A stretch of DNA of 64,000 nucleotides from Novipirellula sp052161655 (GCF_052161655.1 NZ_CP197418.1:5890001-5954000), one strand, 5' to 3'. Numbered from the stretch's first letter, positions 53,645 to 62,902 are shown. Numbers and translations: made by a program. Notes: generated by a model not told the origin, from the letters alone.

Positions 53645-55015
53645 ATGACAACCTCTGCACTTGCAAAGAAGCTTTATCGGGCTGTTCTCGACAGGAACGC
53701 TAAAGCGATCGAAAAACTTGCGAAACCGGGAGTCGATGTTGACGAACCCTATGCCGATGACGACACAGACAGTCAGCGATCAGCGTTGCTAGTGGCGGCA
53801 ACTCGCGTGGATGTCCCGTGTGCACAGGCGTTGATCGACGCAGGTGCCAATGTGAACTTTAAAGAGTTGCCAGCGAAAAAACCAAAGCCCGGTTTTGGCT
53901 ACAACTTGTTCACGCCGTTGCACTGCGCGGCACAAACCGGTTCACCTCAGATGGTACAGCTTCTGGTCGATCATGGTGCTGCGGTCAACGCAGTGGACGA
54001 TCATGGCGACACTGCGTTGATGGAAGCCGTGGGCCGCTGTGATGGAAAAAAACACTTTCAAGTGATTGAAATCCTCGTCCGAGCGGGCGCCAATCCAACC
54101 CATACGCCGGGACGTAACGGAGCATCCTACCTTGTTTGTGCGGCTGACAAGGGCGACAGCATGTATCGGCGGGGATTGATCAAGTTACTGGTCGATTGCG
54201 GTGCCGATCCCAATGCGGCTTGTGGTAGCAGACGCAAGATCTGTCCGTTGCATGCAGCCATTTGCGAAGGAAGCCTGAAAGGCGTAACGGAACTGCTCGA
54301 AAACGGAGCCGATCCGACGGTCAAAGCACCGAAGACCTCAAAACATGACTGGTCCGGGCTTTCCGCATTGGACTACGCGAAAGCAGTGAAGGCTAAGAAG
54401 TCAATCGTTTCATTGCTCGCAAATTGGCAATCTGTAACGAAGCCAAACACAGCGGGGGCTGCCAAGCGTGCTTCGGCTTCCAAAAGCAAACCACTTCCTA
54501 CCGCGAGCAAGGCTTGGGATGCAATCGAAGCGGCCTTGGAGATGAATAACAAACGGCTTTTCAAATCGCTGGCCAAGGGAGCGAAGAAGTCTGACATTAC
54601 AACGTTGGTTAGCAAAACCAAGATACGATTAACCAACGAAGTGAAGGAGTTCTTTCTTCGGCACAACGGGCAAACTGGAACCAAGGGGTTGATTGTCGAT
54701 TATGCGAGTGGAGAAGAATTCAGGCTGCTTTCGATCGACGAGGTCATCAAGGAGTGGACAATATGGGAAGACCTTGCCCAATCCGGGGACTTCGACGACA
54801 GCGATGCCGTACCCGATGCGGGGATTCGCGAATGTTGGTGGCATCCCAAATGGCTGCCGATGGCGGGCAACACGGCGGGTGATTTTTTATGTTTTGACAA
54901 TAGCCCCGCCAAAGGCGGCAAGAATGGTCAAGTCATCACGTTGTGGCACGCCGATTCGGCTCGCAACGTAGTCTACCCGTCGATCCGCGATATGTTGGCG
55001 GCAATTTCAAATTGA
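53645..55015 (+). CDS. Ankyrin-repeat protein with C-terminal SUKH (SMI1/KNR4) domain
   Basis: 456 residues without signal peptide. Residues about 5-265 are ankyrin repeats (SALLVAATRVDVPCAQALID, TPLHCAAQTGSPQMVQLLVD, DTALMEAVGR, GLIKLLVDCGADPNAACGSR, CPLHAAICEGSLKGVTELLE). A basic linker (AAKRASASKSKPLPTASKAW) leads to a SMI1/KNR4-like domain (about 320-456): KIRLTNEVKEFFLRHNGQTG, FRLLSIDEVIKEW, WWHPKWLPMAGNTAGDFLCF and GKNGQVITLWHADS. SUKH domains are common immunity proteins against contact-dependent or polymorphic toxins; ankyrin repeats are also frequent in such loci. No toxin gene is adjacent, so the immunity role is inferred. Confidence 0.85.
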   Translation: MTTSALAKKLYRAVLDRNAKAIEKLAKPGVDVDEPYADDDTDSQRSALLVAATRVDVPCAQALIDAGANVNFKELPAKKPKPGFGYNLFTPLHCAAQTGSPQMVQLLVDHGAAVNAVDDHGDTALMEAVGRCDGKKHFQVIEILVRAGANPTHTPGRNGASYLVCAADKGDSMYRRGLIKLLVDCGADPNAACGSRRKICPLHAAICEGSLKGVTELLENGADPTVKAPKTSKHDWSGLSALDYAKAVKAKKSIVSLLANWQSVTKPNTAGAAKRASASKSKPLPTASKAWDAIEAALEMNNKRLFKSLAKGAKKSDITTLVSKTKIRLTNEVKEFFLRHNGQTGTKGLIVDYASGEEFRLLSIDEVIKEWTIWEDLAQSGDFDDSDAVPDAGIRECWWHPKWLPMAGNTAGDFLCFDNSPAKGGKNGQVITLWHADSARNVVYPSIRDMLAAISN

Positions 55016-55198
55016 CTGCGGCGTCCAGGCTAGCGCCGTCGGTTCACGAGTACAGGGCAAACAAAGAAATAGAACAGTCGACTTAGACTGCCAGTGAAAG
55101 AACGAAATCAGCCACTCCCTCTCGAATTGGAAATGGCTTTAATTCGCCTCCCACATGCATTTATTATGGACCAGTGTTAGCGCCGGTTCATCGCGCCC

Positions 55199-56845
55199 CT
55201 ACTGACCGGGTGTTTGGATCAGTGCTTCGGGTCGAACGAGGTTGAAGTAGTGACCATGATCGGCGGTCAGGATCAATGCGGTTTCGTCCCAACCACCGTT
55301 CTTTTCGATCCATTTAACAACCGCTTCAAAGGCGTCGTCGCCACTAAGGACCGCGCCGATGGAATTGTCGATGTTGTTGGAATGGTTCGCCCAGTCAACG
55401 TCGCCTGATTCGACCATCAACCACCAACGGTCGCTGCGTGAATCAAGTACGTCCATTGCCGCAGTCGCCATCTCGCTGAGTTTAACGTTCTCGTGCAAAT
55501 CGGCTTCGCTGTACGTCTCCGCCTTTTCAGGTTTGGGGTTTCCGAAACTGACCACGGGATCGTAGTTCCCGTCGGCGGTCCGGAATGGCAAGTGGCCGCC
55601 TTGGGCACCGAAGAATCCGAACAACCGCTGGCGGTTCGCCTTTGCGTCTCGGACGCCGGCCTGCAAAACATCGGGCCCTGCAACACCGCTCGTTCGCTGC
55701 GCCACGACGTACTTGCCACCGTTTTTGGCGTCGATCGCGGCCATGTCGTCTGGGGCGATGTATCGGTTGCCTGCGACATAGTTTTTGCCTTGAGCGGGAT
55801 CCTTGTCCTTATCGAGTCCCCATCCGCCGCCGATCAGCACGTCAACGCCCGGCAAGCCGCCAGGATGGTAGATCGACGGTCGCCCGATTAGGTCGCGCGT
55901 CAGATCTTGATAATCATTTCGATGAACATTGTTCGCATAGGCGCATCCAGGCGTTGCATGGCTGATCGGAACGCTCGTGACGACACCGACCGCGAAACCT
56001 TGGTCTTGCAGTATCCTGGCGACCGGCAATGCCTCGCGTCCCATCGAATCCACATTCATCGCCGCATTGTAGGTTTTGATGCCGCTGGTCAACGAAGTTG
56101 CTGACGAAGCCGAATCGGTGTAGGCGTGCTTGGTTTTCTTGCTCTTGCCGATCGGGTAGTTCGCATCCGTGATTGGACTCCAAGGCGAGTCGCCGCCAAG
56201 TTCAGGATCGTAGCCTCCGCGAACTTTTCCGTCGGGATTCGTCACGGTTTGAGTCTCGACACTGACGGAAGTACCGTCGTTGTGAGGGCTGGTGACGCAG
56301 TAACCGAAGTCAGTCTTTGCACCACGGTAATCTTGGAAGTGCAAGCCTTCGCCGCGTCCTTCGTGATAGGCAACCTTGCCTGATCTTGCGATCGATGCAT
56401 TTCGTGTTGAGTCCCAATCCATGCCGTCGAAGACGAACAAGATGACTCGCTTCTTGCCTGACTCCACCGCTTGCCTCTGGAGTCGGTAAACGTCGGTTTG
56501 GTCAAAATAATCGGCCTTCGGGTTCAATGTCTTGTCAGGCAAATAGCCGTAGAGTTTTTCGATGGCCGCCGCATTGCGATACAAACTGTTCTCACCACTC
56601 ACCGATTTAAGGTCGATGCCGAAAGTGTAGACCGGGATCAAGCGGTTACTGTGTGTCTTCCAACTTGAGTACGTGTCGGGGTTGGTTCCCCAATATCCCC
56701 AGTCGGTTTTTCTCGTTGCAACGGCATCAGCCTGCAACTTCGCGATCGGGTCAGAGGCTTGAACAACAGACGGTTGCGATAAAGCAACGATCGTCGAGCC
56801 AATCAGAAGAACAAAGCGCTTCGTTAAGTTTGAGCAAGAACGCAT
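55199..56845 (-). CDS. phoA-like: Exported alkaline phosphatase (PhoA superfamily)
   Basis: 548 residues with a signal peptide (TKRFVLLIGSTIVALSQPSV). Metal and active-site residues are visible: VILFVFDGMDWD (D140), AYTDSASSATSLTSG with nucleophile S245, VTSVPISHATPG, WWLMVESGDVDWANHSNN and ALILTADHGHYFN. It is longer than the E. coli enzyme, with an N-terminal extension (about 33-130) seen in planctomycete members. It releases phosphate from extracellular organic phosphoesters. No Pho box was identified. The gene is convergent with the ankyrin-SUKH gene, about 180 bp apart. Confidence 0.93.
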   Translation of the reverse strand: MRSCSNLTKRFVLLIGSTIVALSQPSVVQASDPIAKLQADAVATRKTDWGYWGTNPDTYSSWKTHSNRLIPVYTFGIDLKSVSGENSLYRNAAAIEKLYGYLPDKTLNPKADYFDQTDVYRLQRQAVESGKKRVILFVFDGMDWDSTRNASIARSGKVAYHEGRGEGLHFQDYRGAKTDFGYCVTSPHNDGTSVSVETQTVTNPDGKVRGGYDPELGGDSPWSPITDANYPIGKSKKTKHAYTDSASSATSLTSGIKTYNAAMNVDSMGREALPVARILQDQGFAVGVVTSVPISHATPGCAYANNVHRNDYQDLTRDLIGRPSIYHPGGLPGVDVLIGGGWGLDKDKDPAQGKNYVAGNRYIAPDDMAAIDAKNGGKYVVAQRTSGVAGPDVLQAGVRDAKANRQRLFGFFGAQGGHLPFRTADGNYDPVVSFGNPKPEKAETYSEADLHENVKLSEMATAAMDVLDSRSDRWWLMVESGDVDWANHSNNIDNSIGAVLSGDDAFEAVVKWIEKNGGWDETALILTADHGHYFNLVRPEALIQTPGQ

Positions 56846-57084
56846 GGTGAGTCTTATTGCTTGAGGCGGGATTTGGGTTGGTGGGAATGGCTAGCCATCG
56901 GAATAAGTATATTCAACGATTGACAAATATGCGATCGTGGGCGCGATGTCAATTTTCTCGGTCGTCGGTAGCTTTGCGTGTAGGCGAATGTCGACACCGA
57001 ACAGAGCACCCATCGCGTTCATGATAGTTTCCGTCTTGCACTTTTCGCGACGGATTTTGGTACGAAAAAGTCGGCCCCGAAGCA

Positions 57085-57510
57085 GGCCAATATGAGTCAT
57101 TCCCCATAATGATCTGAGCCGCCGGCGCTGGCCGCAGGCCGCTCAAACATTGGTATTGACGTGATTTATAGTTGCTCCGGTTTTCTGCCACCTCTCCACC
57201 AACTTCGTTGGGGGAGAGGTCGAACGGAGCCTTCAGCGACGTTCGGGTGAGGGGGCTGACCGAGCAAGGCACTCGCCAACGATAACGCCGTTTGCACCGG
57301 AATTGCTCGCCGATAGCGCGGTCGCCCCCTCACCCGAGCAACGCCTTAAGGGCGTGCTCGACCTCTCCCCCGACTTCGTCGGTGGAGAGGTAACTGCAGC
57401 ATAGGCCGAAAGAAACACTCTCTCCCAATGTCCGACACTAATACCAAAGTTTAAGCGCCGTCGGCTCATAAATGGATCGACGTTTCACCGGTATGTACCG
57501 AACGACCTGC
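57085..57510 (+). repeat. Composite repeat R8, copy 2, with a 200-bp inverted-repeat core
   Basis: Left end GGCCAATATGAGTCATTCCC...GAGCCG (57085-57121) and right end GGATCGACGTTTCACCGGTA...CCTGC (57474-57510) match copy 1 at 44909-45118. Inside, AAACATTGGTATT and AATACCAAAGTTT pair, and inside that is R7 (57190-57391): ACCTCTCCACCAACTTCGTT ... GGGTGAGGGGGC against GCCCCCTCACCC ... CGACTTCGTCGGTGGAGAGG. The 805-bp spacer 56846-57650 has no supported gene. Confidence 0.82.
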
Positions 57511-57650
57511 TAAGCTCGAGGAGGATTGGTGCAAATGGCTTTGTCCATGGAATTTATTCGAGACGGCCAAGCCTATTGGTCGAAATGGGTGGCGGCATCG
57601 GGTACGATTTTGCGCATGCCACCATTCTGGACGCTCATTTAAATCGAATC

Positions 57651-57851
57651 ATGATAGACCCAAACGCTCCATCCAAATCAAAATCCTCACTGGAACCCAC
57701 GTCTGCGCCACCGTCGCTGTGGGAAAAGTATCGGCCTCACATCATTTCTGCCGTGCTGTTGATTGTGCTGGGTGGGATCGCGATCGCGCTCATCAACAGC
57801 GGCGGCGAGCAAAGAAGAGCGTCCGAACCCATGGAAATCCGCGACCGTTGA
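57651..57851 (+). CDS. Small single-pass membrane protein
   Basis: 66 residues from ATG 57651 (MIDPNAPSKSKSSLEPTSAP), one membrane helix (about 34-53, ISAVLLIVLGGIAIALIN) and short charged tail. No clear ribosome site and no recognised family; the polar proline-rich head followed by a helix is plausible for a small anchored protein. It faces the Hsp70 gene, whose stop is 56 bp away, in convergent orientation. Confidence 0.45.
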   Translation: MIDPNAPSKSKSSLEPTSAPPSLWEKYRPHIISAVLLIVLGGIAIALINSGGEQRRASEPMEIRDR

Positions 57852-57907
57852 TCGTAAACGGTCAATTGGGGGGCGTTTTGCTTGCGTTCTTTGCTTGATC
57901 AGCGAAA

Positions 57908-60841
57908 CTACCGCACCAACCGAATCCCTAGCGGCAACGAGTCTCCGAAAATCGCCGCTTCCTCTTCGCTTTCCAGCCGCCCAACGTTCTTCAGCAATTC
58001 AAGGTAGTGAGGCGGTGCTGATTTCGATTCTAGATATTCAATCACTTCACTACGCACCTGCGGAGACAAATCGCGATATCGATCTCCCGTCATCCTCGCG
58101 ATCTGGACAAGTGCCAACATCCAAACCGATTCATGCGCGGCGGTGTCTGTGCTGCGATCCAAGCTAATCAGCGATTCGATCCAGTCGCCGACCTCACTTG
58201 CCCCGACGCATCCATTCAAGGGACCGTACAGCGGTTGACGACTGCCCAGGCGACCGATTGCCCACAACAATGCATGGCGAATTTTTTCGTTCTTTTTGTT
58301 CGAGATGGCTTCGATTGCAATTCGCCCCAATGTGACTTTGTCCCCGACGGGCAGTCGCTCCAGCGACCCAATCAGCCTCCAAGCCTCGGAGGCCTCGTGC
58401 GGCTCGACTTTTCTGGTGCGATTTTTCAATGCGCTGATCCAGGGTGCAGCAAGTTGCACTTGTTGTCCCGCCGTCAATCCGCCCGAGATCCTTCGCCACA
58501 AGATCATCGATTCGGTACGCGAGGCGGCGGCAGGGAACACCAGTTTATTGTGAACGGCACGCCAAACCTGCGAGACACGCCAATCATCGACCGCGACGCC
58601 ATAGCCCGGCCGCAAGCAGAATCCGACGAGATTGAGCCAGCGTGATTCATGCTGTGCCGATTGACGCCGGCCTTTTTGGTTGTCCAGTAGAAACTGCCAT
58701 TGGTCACGGAGCAGCGAAGGAGGCCAGTTGTTACGGTGCGTTTCGGTAATCTCTTGCAACCGCTTGACCAACTGATTGGGTTTCAACTTTGTCGCCGAGT
58801 CGCCAAACACGCTTTCAATCGCGGCTGCACATTGGGCAACGGTATCCGAATCAACGATTCCGCGTGATTCGCCCGTTCCGGCGTGGGCGTCACGATCTGT
58901 TTCAAGCGTGCTGCGGATGTCAAACTCCAGTCGCCATCGTTTGCTGGAATCGGTGTCGACGCAGAACAATCCGACGGTTCCGATCTCACTCAGTTCGGAT
59001 TCAATCACGACTTTGATCGTTTCATCACTGCGTCGTTTGCCTTGAACCAAGGCGGTACAAATCGGCGGCAAGGGCGATACTTCCTTGCGATCGATTTCGA
59101 TCAACGTTCCCACGGAATCGGCCAATCGCGTACTACTAACCCACAACGGAAACTGGACCGGTGACCCGATTTGCAATTCCAGCGGATGTCCGTCGGCGCG
59201 GAATCGCTGGCCTGCTTCTGCGGTTCCCGGGATCAAACACAGCCCTTGCGGCGGATTATCAGCGACCTGCATGTAATACGACCGGCCCAAATTTGCGGCA
59301 ATTTTGACGCCATGCCCGCGACGCACACCGGCATAGTAGGCCGCGCCTTGCGCGACTGCCAAATCGAGTCGCGGCGCTTCCAGCACGCGAGGTTTCCAGC
59401 CGGCTTCGTCCCCAGCGAACCAACGCGTTAGAGATTCGACGATTCGCTGGCGAACCGCCGGTGCCGACATCACTCCGCCGTTGAACAGCACAAGTGCGGG
59501 GCGTTCGGCGGAATTGTCGTCTTGCTCATCAAGTCCGGTTCGCCGGTGAGTGTTCAAAAATTCAGCGAGGTGGCGGGTGATCGCAGCATCGGCGGCATAC
59601 GGCAAACCAAACTCTTGGAATCCACTATCGCCAGCGATGGCGGTCGCGTCCAAGTCGACTTGAGGGAAGAACCCATCCATCAAAACGGCATCAATTTCAG
59701 CGTCCGAGACTTGCACTTGCGTGCTGCCGCCGAGCAATTTGGATCCTTCGGACGGCAGATTGATCGTGTAGGATGCAGGCCGATCGGCTTGCAGCATCGT
59801 TTCTTTGACGGTTCGCGATACTTGAACCAACCGATCCCATTGACTCGGCGACAGTGGATTGTCGGGCTGATTCTTCGTGATTTTTGCTTCGGCGAGCTTT
59901 GCCACGGCGAGATCCAAGTTGTCGCCACCGAGAATCAAATGATCTCCGACGGCAACGCGATGAAACTGAATTTGATCGCCTGATTCACCTGCCGCCCGTA
60001 CGCGGATCAAGGTCAAGTCGGTGGTGCCACCGCCGATGTCACAAACCAAAATTAACTGTCCCGGCTGGACACTTTTCTGCCATTCATCTTTTTGGCGGTC
60101 GATCCAGGCGTAAAACGCCGCTTGCGGTTCTTCGATCAAGTAGACTCGCGACAATCCCGCTTTTTTTGCCGCGGCCACTGTCAATTCACGAGCCACCTCG
60201 TCAAACGACGCTGGCAACGTAATCACGACGTCTTGTTGAGCAAGCGGATCCTCGGGGTGAGCATGATCCCACGCGGAACGCAGATGATCCAGATACCGCG
60301 ACGATGCATCGACTGGCGACAATCGAGTCACGTCGGCATCGCCGTGCCAGGGCAATAAATCGGCGGTGCGATCGACGCCTTCGTGTGACAACCAACTTTT
60401 TGCTGATGCCGCTCGGCGACCAGGATGACGATGCCCCGCGTCACGGGCAAGCACGCCGACGCAGTAGGACGCGGCCTCGTCTTGCCAAGGCAACTGCTGG
60501 CCCCCCGCACCCTCGTCGCTTGTCAATTCGTAGTGAAACGATGGCAACGTTTCACGGTTTTCACATTGTCCAAAGTCCACCCACTGAGCGATCGGGAACG
60601 TCTCGGTGGACCAGGGCTCTTTTTCTGTATCAATAAAACAGAGAGCACAGTTCGTCGTCCCTAAATCGATACCGACCACGTAGCGTGAAGGTCGGGTTTC
60701 AAGTTCATCAGCAATGGGATCAGAGTTTGACACAACGGGCGTATTAATGAGGGAAGACTCTTGCAGTGGCGAGCAATTGCCGATCAGACATTTAGGGGCT
60801 ATCCGCCCGCCATGGCGTTTCAGGTTATACTGCGGACGCAT
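57908..60841 (-). CDS. Large Hsp70-family protein with helical C-terminal extension
   Basis: 977 residues from ATG 60841; a GTG at 60733 is an alternative that would remove 36 residues with no counterpart in Hsp70. The actin-like ATPase is recognisable: phosphate 1 VVGIDLGTTNCALCF, VVITLPASFDEVARELTVAA, VYLIEEPQAAFYAW, phosphate 2 LVCDIGGGTTDLTLI, and LFNGGVMSAPAVRQRI for the adenosine motif. The substrate-binding region is unlike DnaK, and the last 350 residues are mostly helical, HEAT-like (IRHALLWAIGRLGSRQPLYG), similar to the DUF3731-type extension of large bacterial Hsp70s. No DnaJ or GrpE gene is nearby. It is divergent from the TIM-barrel gene with under 50 bp between starts. Confidence 0.88.
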   Translation of the reverse strand: MRPQYNLKRHGGRIAPKCLIGNCSPLQESSLINTPVVSNSDPIADELETRPSRYVVGIDLGTTNCALCFIDTEKEPWSTETFPIAQWVDFGQCENRETLPSFHYELTSDEGAGGQQLPWQDEAASYCVGVLARDAGHRHPGRRAASAKSWLSHEGVDRTADLLPWHGDADVTRLSPVDASSRYLDHLRSAWDHAHPEDPLAQQDVVITLPASFDEVARELTVAAAKKAGLSRVYLIEEPQAAFYAWIDRQKDEWQKSVQPGQLILVCDIGGGTTDLTLIRVRAAGESGDQIQFHRVAVGDHLILGGDNLDLAVAKLAEAKITKNQPDNPLSPSQWDRLVQVSRTVKETMLQADRPASYTINLPSEGSKLLGGSTQVQVSDAEIDAVLMDGFFPQVDLDATAIAGDSGFQEFGLPYAADAAITRHLAEFLNTHRRTGLDEQDDNSAERPALVLFNGGVMSAPAVRQRIVESLTRWFAGDEAGWKPRVLEAPRLDLAVAQGAAYYAGVRRGHGVKIAANLGRSYYMQVADNPPQGLCLIPGTAEAGQRFRADGHPLELQIGSPVQFPLWVSSTRLADSVGTLIEIDRKEVSPLPPICTALVQGKRRSDETIKVVIESELSEIGTVGLFCVDTDSSKRWRLEFDIRSTLETDRDAHAGTGESRGIVDSDTVAQCAAAIESVFGDSATKLKPNQLVKRLQEITETHRNNWPPSLLRDQWQFLLDNQKGRRQSAQHESRWLNLVGFCLRPGYGVAVDDWRVSQVWRAVHNKLVFPAAASRTESMILWRRISGGLTAGQQVQLAAPWISALKNRTRKVEPHEASEAWRLIGSLERLPVGDKVTLGRIAIEAISNKKNEKIRHALLWAIGRLGSRQPLYGPLNGCVGASEVGDWIESLISLDRSTDTAAHESVWMLALVQIARMTGDRYRDLSPQVRSEVIEYLESKSAPPHYLELLKNVGRLESEEEAAIFGDSLPLGIRLVR

Positions 60842-60888
60842 TGTTTGCCATCCGCTCCCCTACCAATCCACCCCTCACAGCGACTTTC

Positions 60889-61953
60889 ATGATGACGCAT
60901 TCTGCATCCCAAAACGCAAAGCCTCGCCAAACCGCAAACGCGACAAACGATCCAGCGGCCGAAAGTGCCTCGTCCGTACCGACACTGAATCGTCGGCAAA
61001 CGGTGGCTGGATCGCTAGCCACTGTCGCTGCATTTGCCACGGGGGTTTCGCTAGTCGCGGAGAGTCAGGGAGCCGACGATCCGACACAGCAAACGGCCAA
61101 GCGAGCGACACCCCCAAAGAGCAACCCGATCGCCGTGTCGACCTATTCCTATTGGCGTTATCGCGACGACAGCAAATTGTCGATCGAAGAGTGCGTTGAC
61201 CTGGCAGCCAACACTGGTTTCGATGCCGTCGAGATTTTACACGTGCAAATGCAAGACGAATCGAATGCCACGTTGCAAAGGATCAAACAGCGCGCATTCC
61301 GTCGCGGGATGTCGCTGTGCGGCTTCTCGACGCACCAGTCGTTTGTTTCGCCCGATGCCGCAAAACGTCAAGAAGCAATCGACCATACGAATCATTGCAT
61401 CGAGCTTGCTTACGCGTTAGGGATTCCCACGATCCGCGTCAACACGGGGCGTTGGGGAACGTCGGGCAGCTTTGATGAGCTGATGAAAAACAAAGGCATT
61501 GAACCGCGACTGGACGGCTACAGCGATGACGATGGTTTCAAATGGGTTCGCGATTCGCTCGAGCAATGCTTGCCCACGGCCGAAAAGTGCGGCGTCGTTC
61601 TGGGACTCGAGAACCACTGGGGACTTGGCCGTACCGCTGACGGCGTTTTGCGAGTCGTCAATGAAGTCGATTCGCCCTGGTTGCGGGTTACGCTCGATAC
61701 TGGAAACTTTCTCGAAAACCAATACGCCCAGTACGAGCAGCTCGCACCGGAGGCAGTCTTCGTGCAAGCAAAAACCTACTACGGGGGCGGCACTTGGTAT
61801 ACGCTCGACATCGATTACGCAAAAGTGGCGTCGATTTTAAAGGCAGCCAATTACCGCGGCTACATCTCGCTTGAATTCGAGGGCAAGGAGGCTCACGAAA
61901 CCGCGATTCCTAAGAGTCTGGAGATGCTTCGCAAGGCGTTTGCGAACGCATAA
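60889..61953 (+). CDS. Tat-exported sugar phosphate isomerase/epimerase-like TIM barrel
   Basis: About 354 residues from ATG 60889. A long N-region of about 32 residues leads to a twin-arginine motif and hydrophobic core (LNRRQTVAGSLATVAAFATG). The barrel begins at IAVSTYSYWRYRDDSKLSIE and has AP endonuclease family 2 features: GFDAVEILHVQMQ, AYALGIPTIRVNTGRWG, GVVLGLENHWGLGRT with the metal Glu and nearby His, VTLDTGNFLENQY with Asp, and YISLEFEGKE with the final Glu. It is likely a metal-dependent isomerase or epimerase acting on sugars or inositols outside the cytoplasm. It is divergent from Hsp70 with which the promoter region must be shared. Confidence 0.9.
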   Translation: MMTHSASQNAKPRQTANATNDPAAESASSVPTLNRRQTVAGSLATVAAFATGVSLVAESQGADDPTQQTAKRATPPKSNPIAVSTYSYWRYRDDSKLSIEECVDLAANTGFDAVEILHVQMQDESNATLQRIKQRAFRRGMSLCGFSTHQSFVSPDAAKRQEAIDHTNHCIELAYALGIPTIRVNTGRWGTSGSFDELMKNKGIEPRLDGYSDDDGFKWVRDSLEQCLPTAEKCGVVLGLENHWGLGRTADGVLRVVNEVDSPWLRVTLDTGNFLENQYAQYEQLAPEAVFVQAKTYYGGGTWYTLDIDYAKVASILKAANYRGYISLEFEGKEAHETAIPKSLEMLRKAFANA

Positions 61954-61976
61954 CCGCAAGCAAAGATCGCCTCCAG

Positions 61977-62558
61977 CTAGCGTGCTTGGGGAATCCCAAC
62001 AATGCGTCTTGAAATTCGACTTGCCAACACTTTTGCGTCGAGATGTTCATCCATTGTGAACGTCTGTTGACTGGGCAACCTCTGGAATTCAATCGTCCCT
62101 AAGAACGAGATTCCATCGGACAAGGCGATCTTCATACGCAGTGGCCGATGCGCACGTACATGTTCCGTCGCGTGGACGGTTTCAAAGAGCAGGTCGTCAC
62201 AGGCATATTTAGCGAAGCGACGAATTCCCCCACTGTTGTCAAACAAATCGATTTTGCACGCGTCTGCAAAATCAGGGACGACGAGTTGCACCAAAGATCC
62301 AAAATCATGATCGAGTGAATTCAGAAAATCGGGTGTCGCAAGCTGGTCTGACATGAAATTTAATGCGACGTTAAGTCCGTCGTCGGCTTTGTCCTGTCCA
62401 TAAACGTCGACTTTCATCTTGTTGTCAGGAGCAATCGCTCTCATTCGCTTTGCAAATCGTTGATTGTGCAATTCCATAAACTCCGCCCTATTTTCTTCTT
62501 CGCCTGAAACGTGTTCGAGATCAAATTGTGTGTCGTGCGGATTGGCATCAACTTCCAA
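61977..62558 (-). CDS. GAF-like domain protein
   Basis: 193 residues, no export signal. The region about 70-185 resembles a GAF sensor: FMSDQLATPDFLNSLDHDFG, VVPDFADACKIDLFDNSGGI and RRFAKYACDDLLFETVHATE, then MKIALSDGISFLGTIEFQRL. No kinase or output domain follows, so it would act as a separate input module. It overlaps the end of the small gene at 62548-62769 by 11 bp and is therefore probably translated with it. The nearby CheB-type gene at 63376 is transcribed the other way. The GAF call rests on pattern resemblance only. Confidence 0.6.
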   Translation of the reverse strand: MEVDANPHDTQFDLEHVSGEEENRAEFMELHNQRFAKRMRAIAPDNKMKVDVYGQDKADDGLNVALNFMSDQLATPDFLNSLDHDFGSLVQLVVPDFADACKIDLFDNSGGIRRFAKYACDDLLFETVHATEHVRAHRPLRMKIALSDGISFLGTIEFQRLPSQQTFTMDEHLDAKVLASRISRRIVGIPQAR

Positions 62559-62769
62559 ACGTCAAGGTATTTTCAAGTAGGCGTTGGATCTCGCCCAACT
62601 CGCGAGTCAACTCCATCACTCGCGGAGAGTACTTCGATTTGTCGTAATGCATCTGTACGCTCAACACACTGAGCTGTATTTCCAGCGATTCCATTGCCTC
62701 GGCAACACGGTTCAAGTCCTTGATCGCATCACTCGATAGCGACACGTTACTGCTATGTGAATACATCAC
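62548..62769 (-). CDS. Small helical protein co-transcribed with GAF-like gene
   Basis: 73 residues, wholly helical in character with heptad-like hydrophobics (IKDLNRVAEAMESLEIQLSV, LTRELGEIQRLLENTL), so probably a coiled coil. The 11-bp overlap with the downstream gene indicates translational coupling. Function unknown; it could dimerise with or tether the GAF-like protein. Confidence 0.55.
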   Translation of the reverse strand: MMYSHSSNVSLSSDAIKDLNRVAEAMESLEIQLSVLSVQMHYDKSKYSPRVMELTRELGEIQRLLENTLTFGS

Positions 62770-62902
62770 TGGCTCCTACAAAGATGCGGGACGCACTATT
62801 TCTGCTTGCCCCAAATTGAATTTATATGACTTTTGTTCCTGTCGATTGACTTCAATCGACGGTACAAATGCCCCAATCATCGGTTTCCACCGCTCGCATC
62901 GA

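Noticed and set aside
62720..62902. Upstream extension of the small membrane protein at 62903
   Set aside because: It overlaps the start of the minus-strand coiled-coil gene and has poor coding character.
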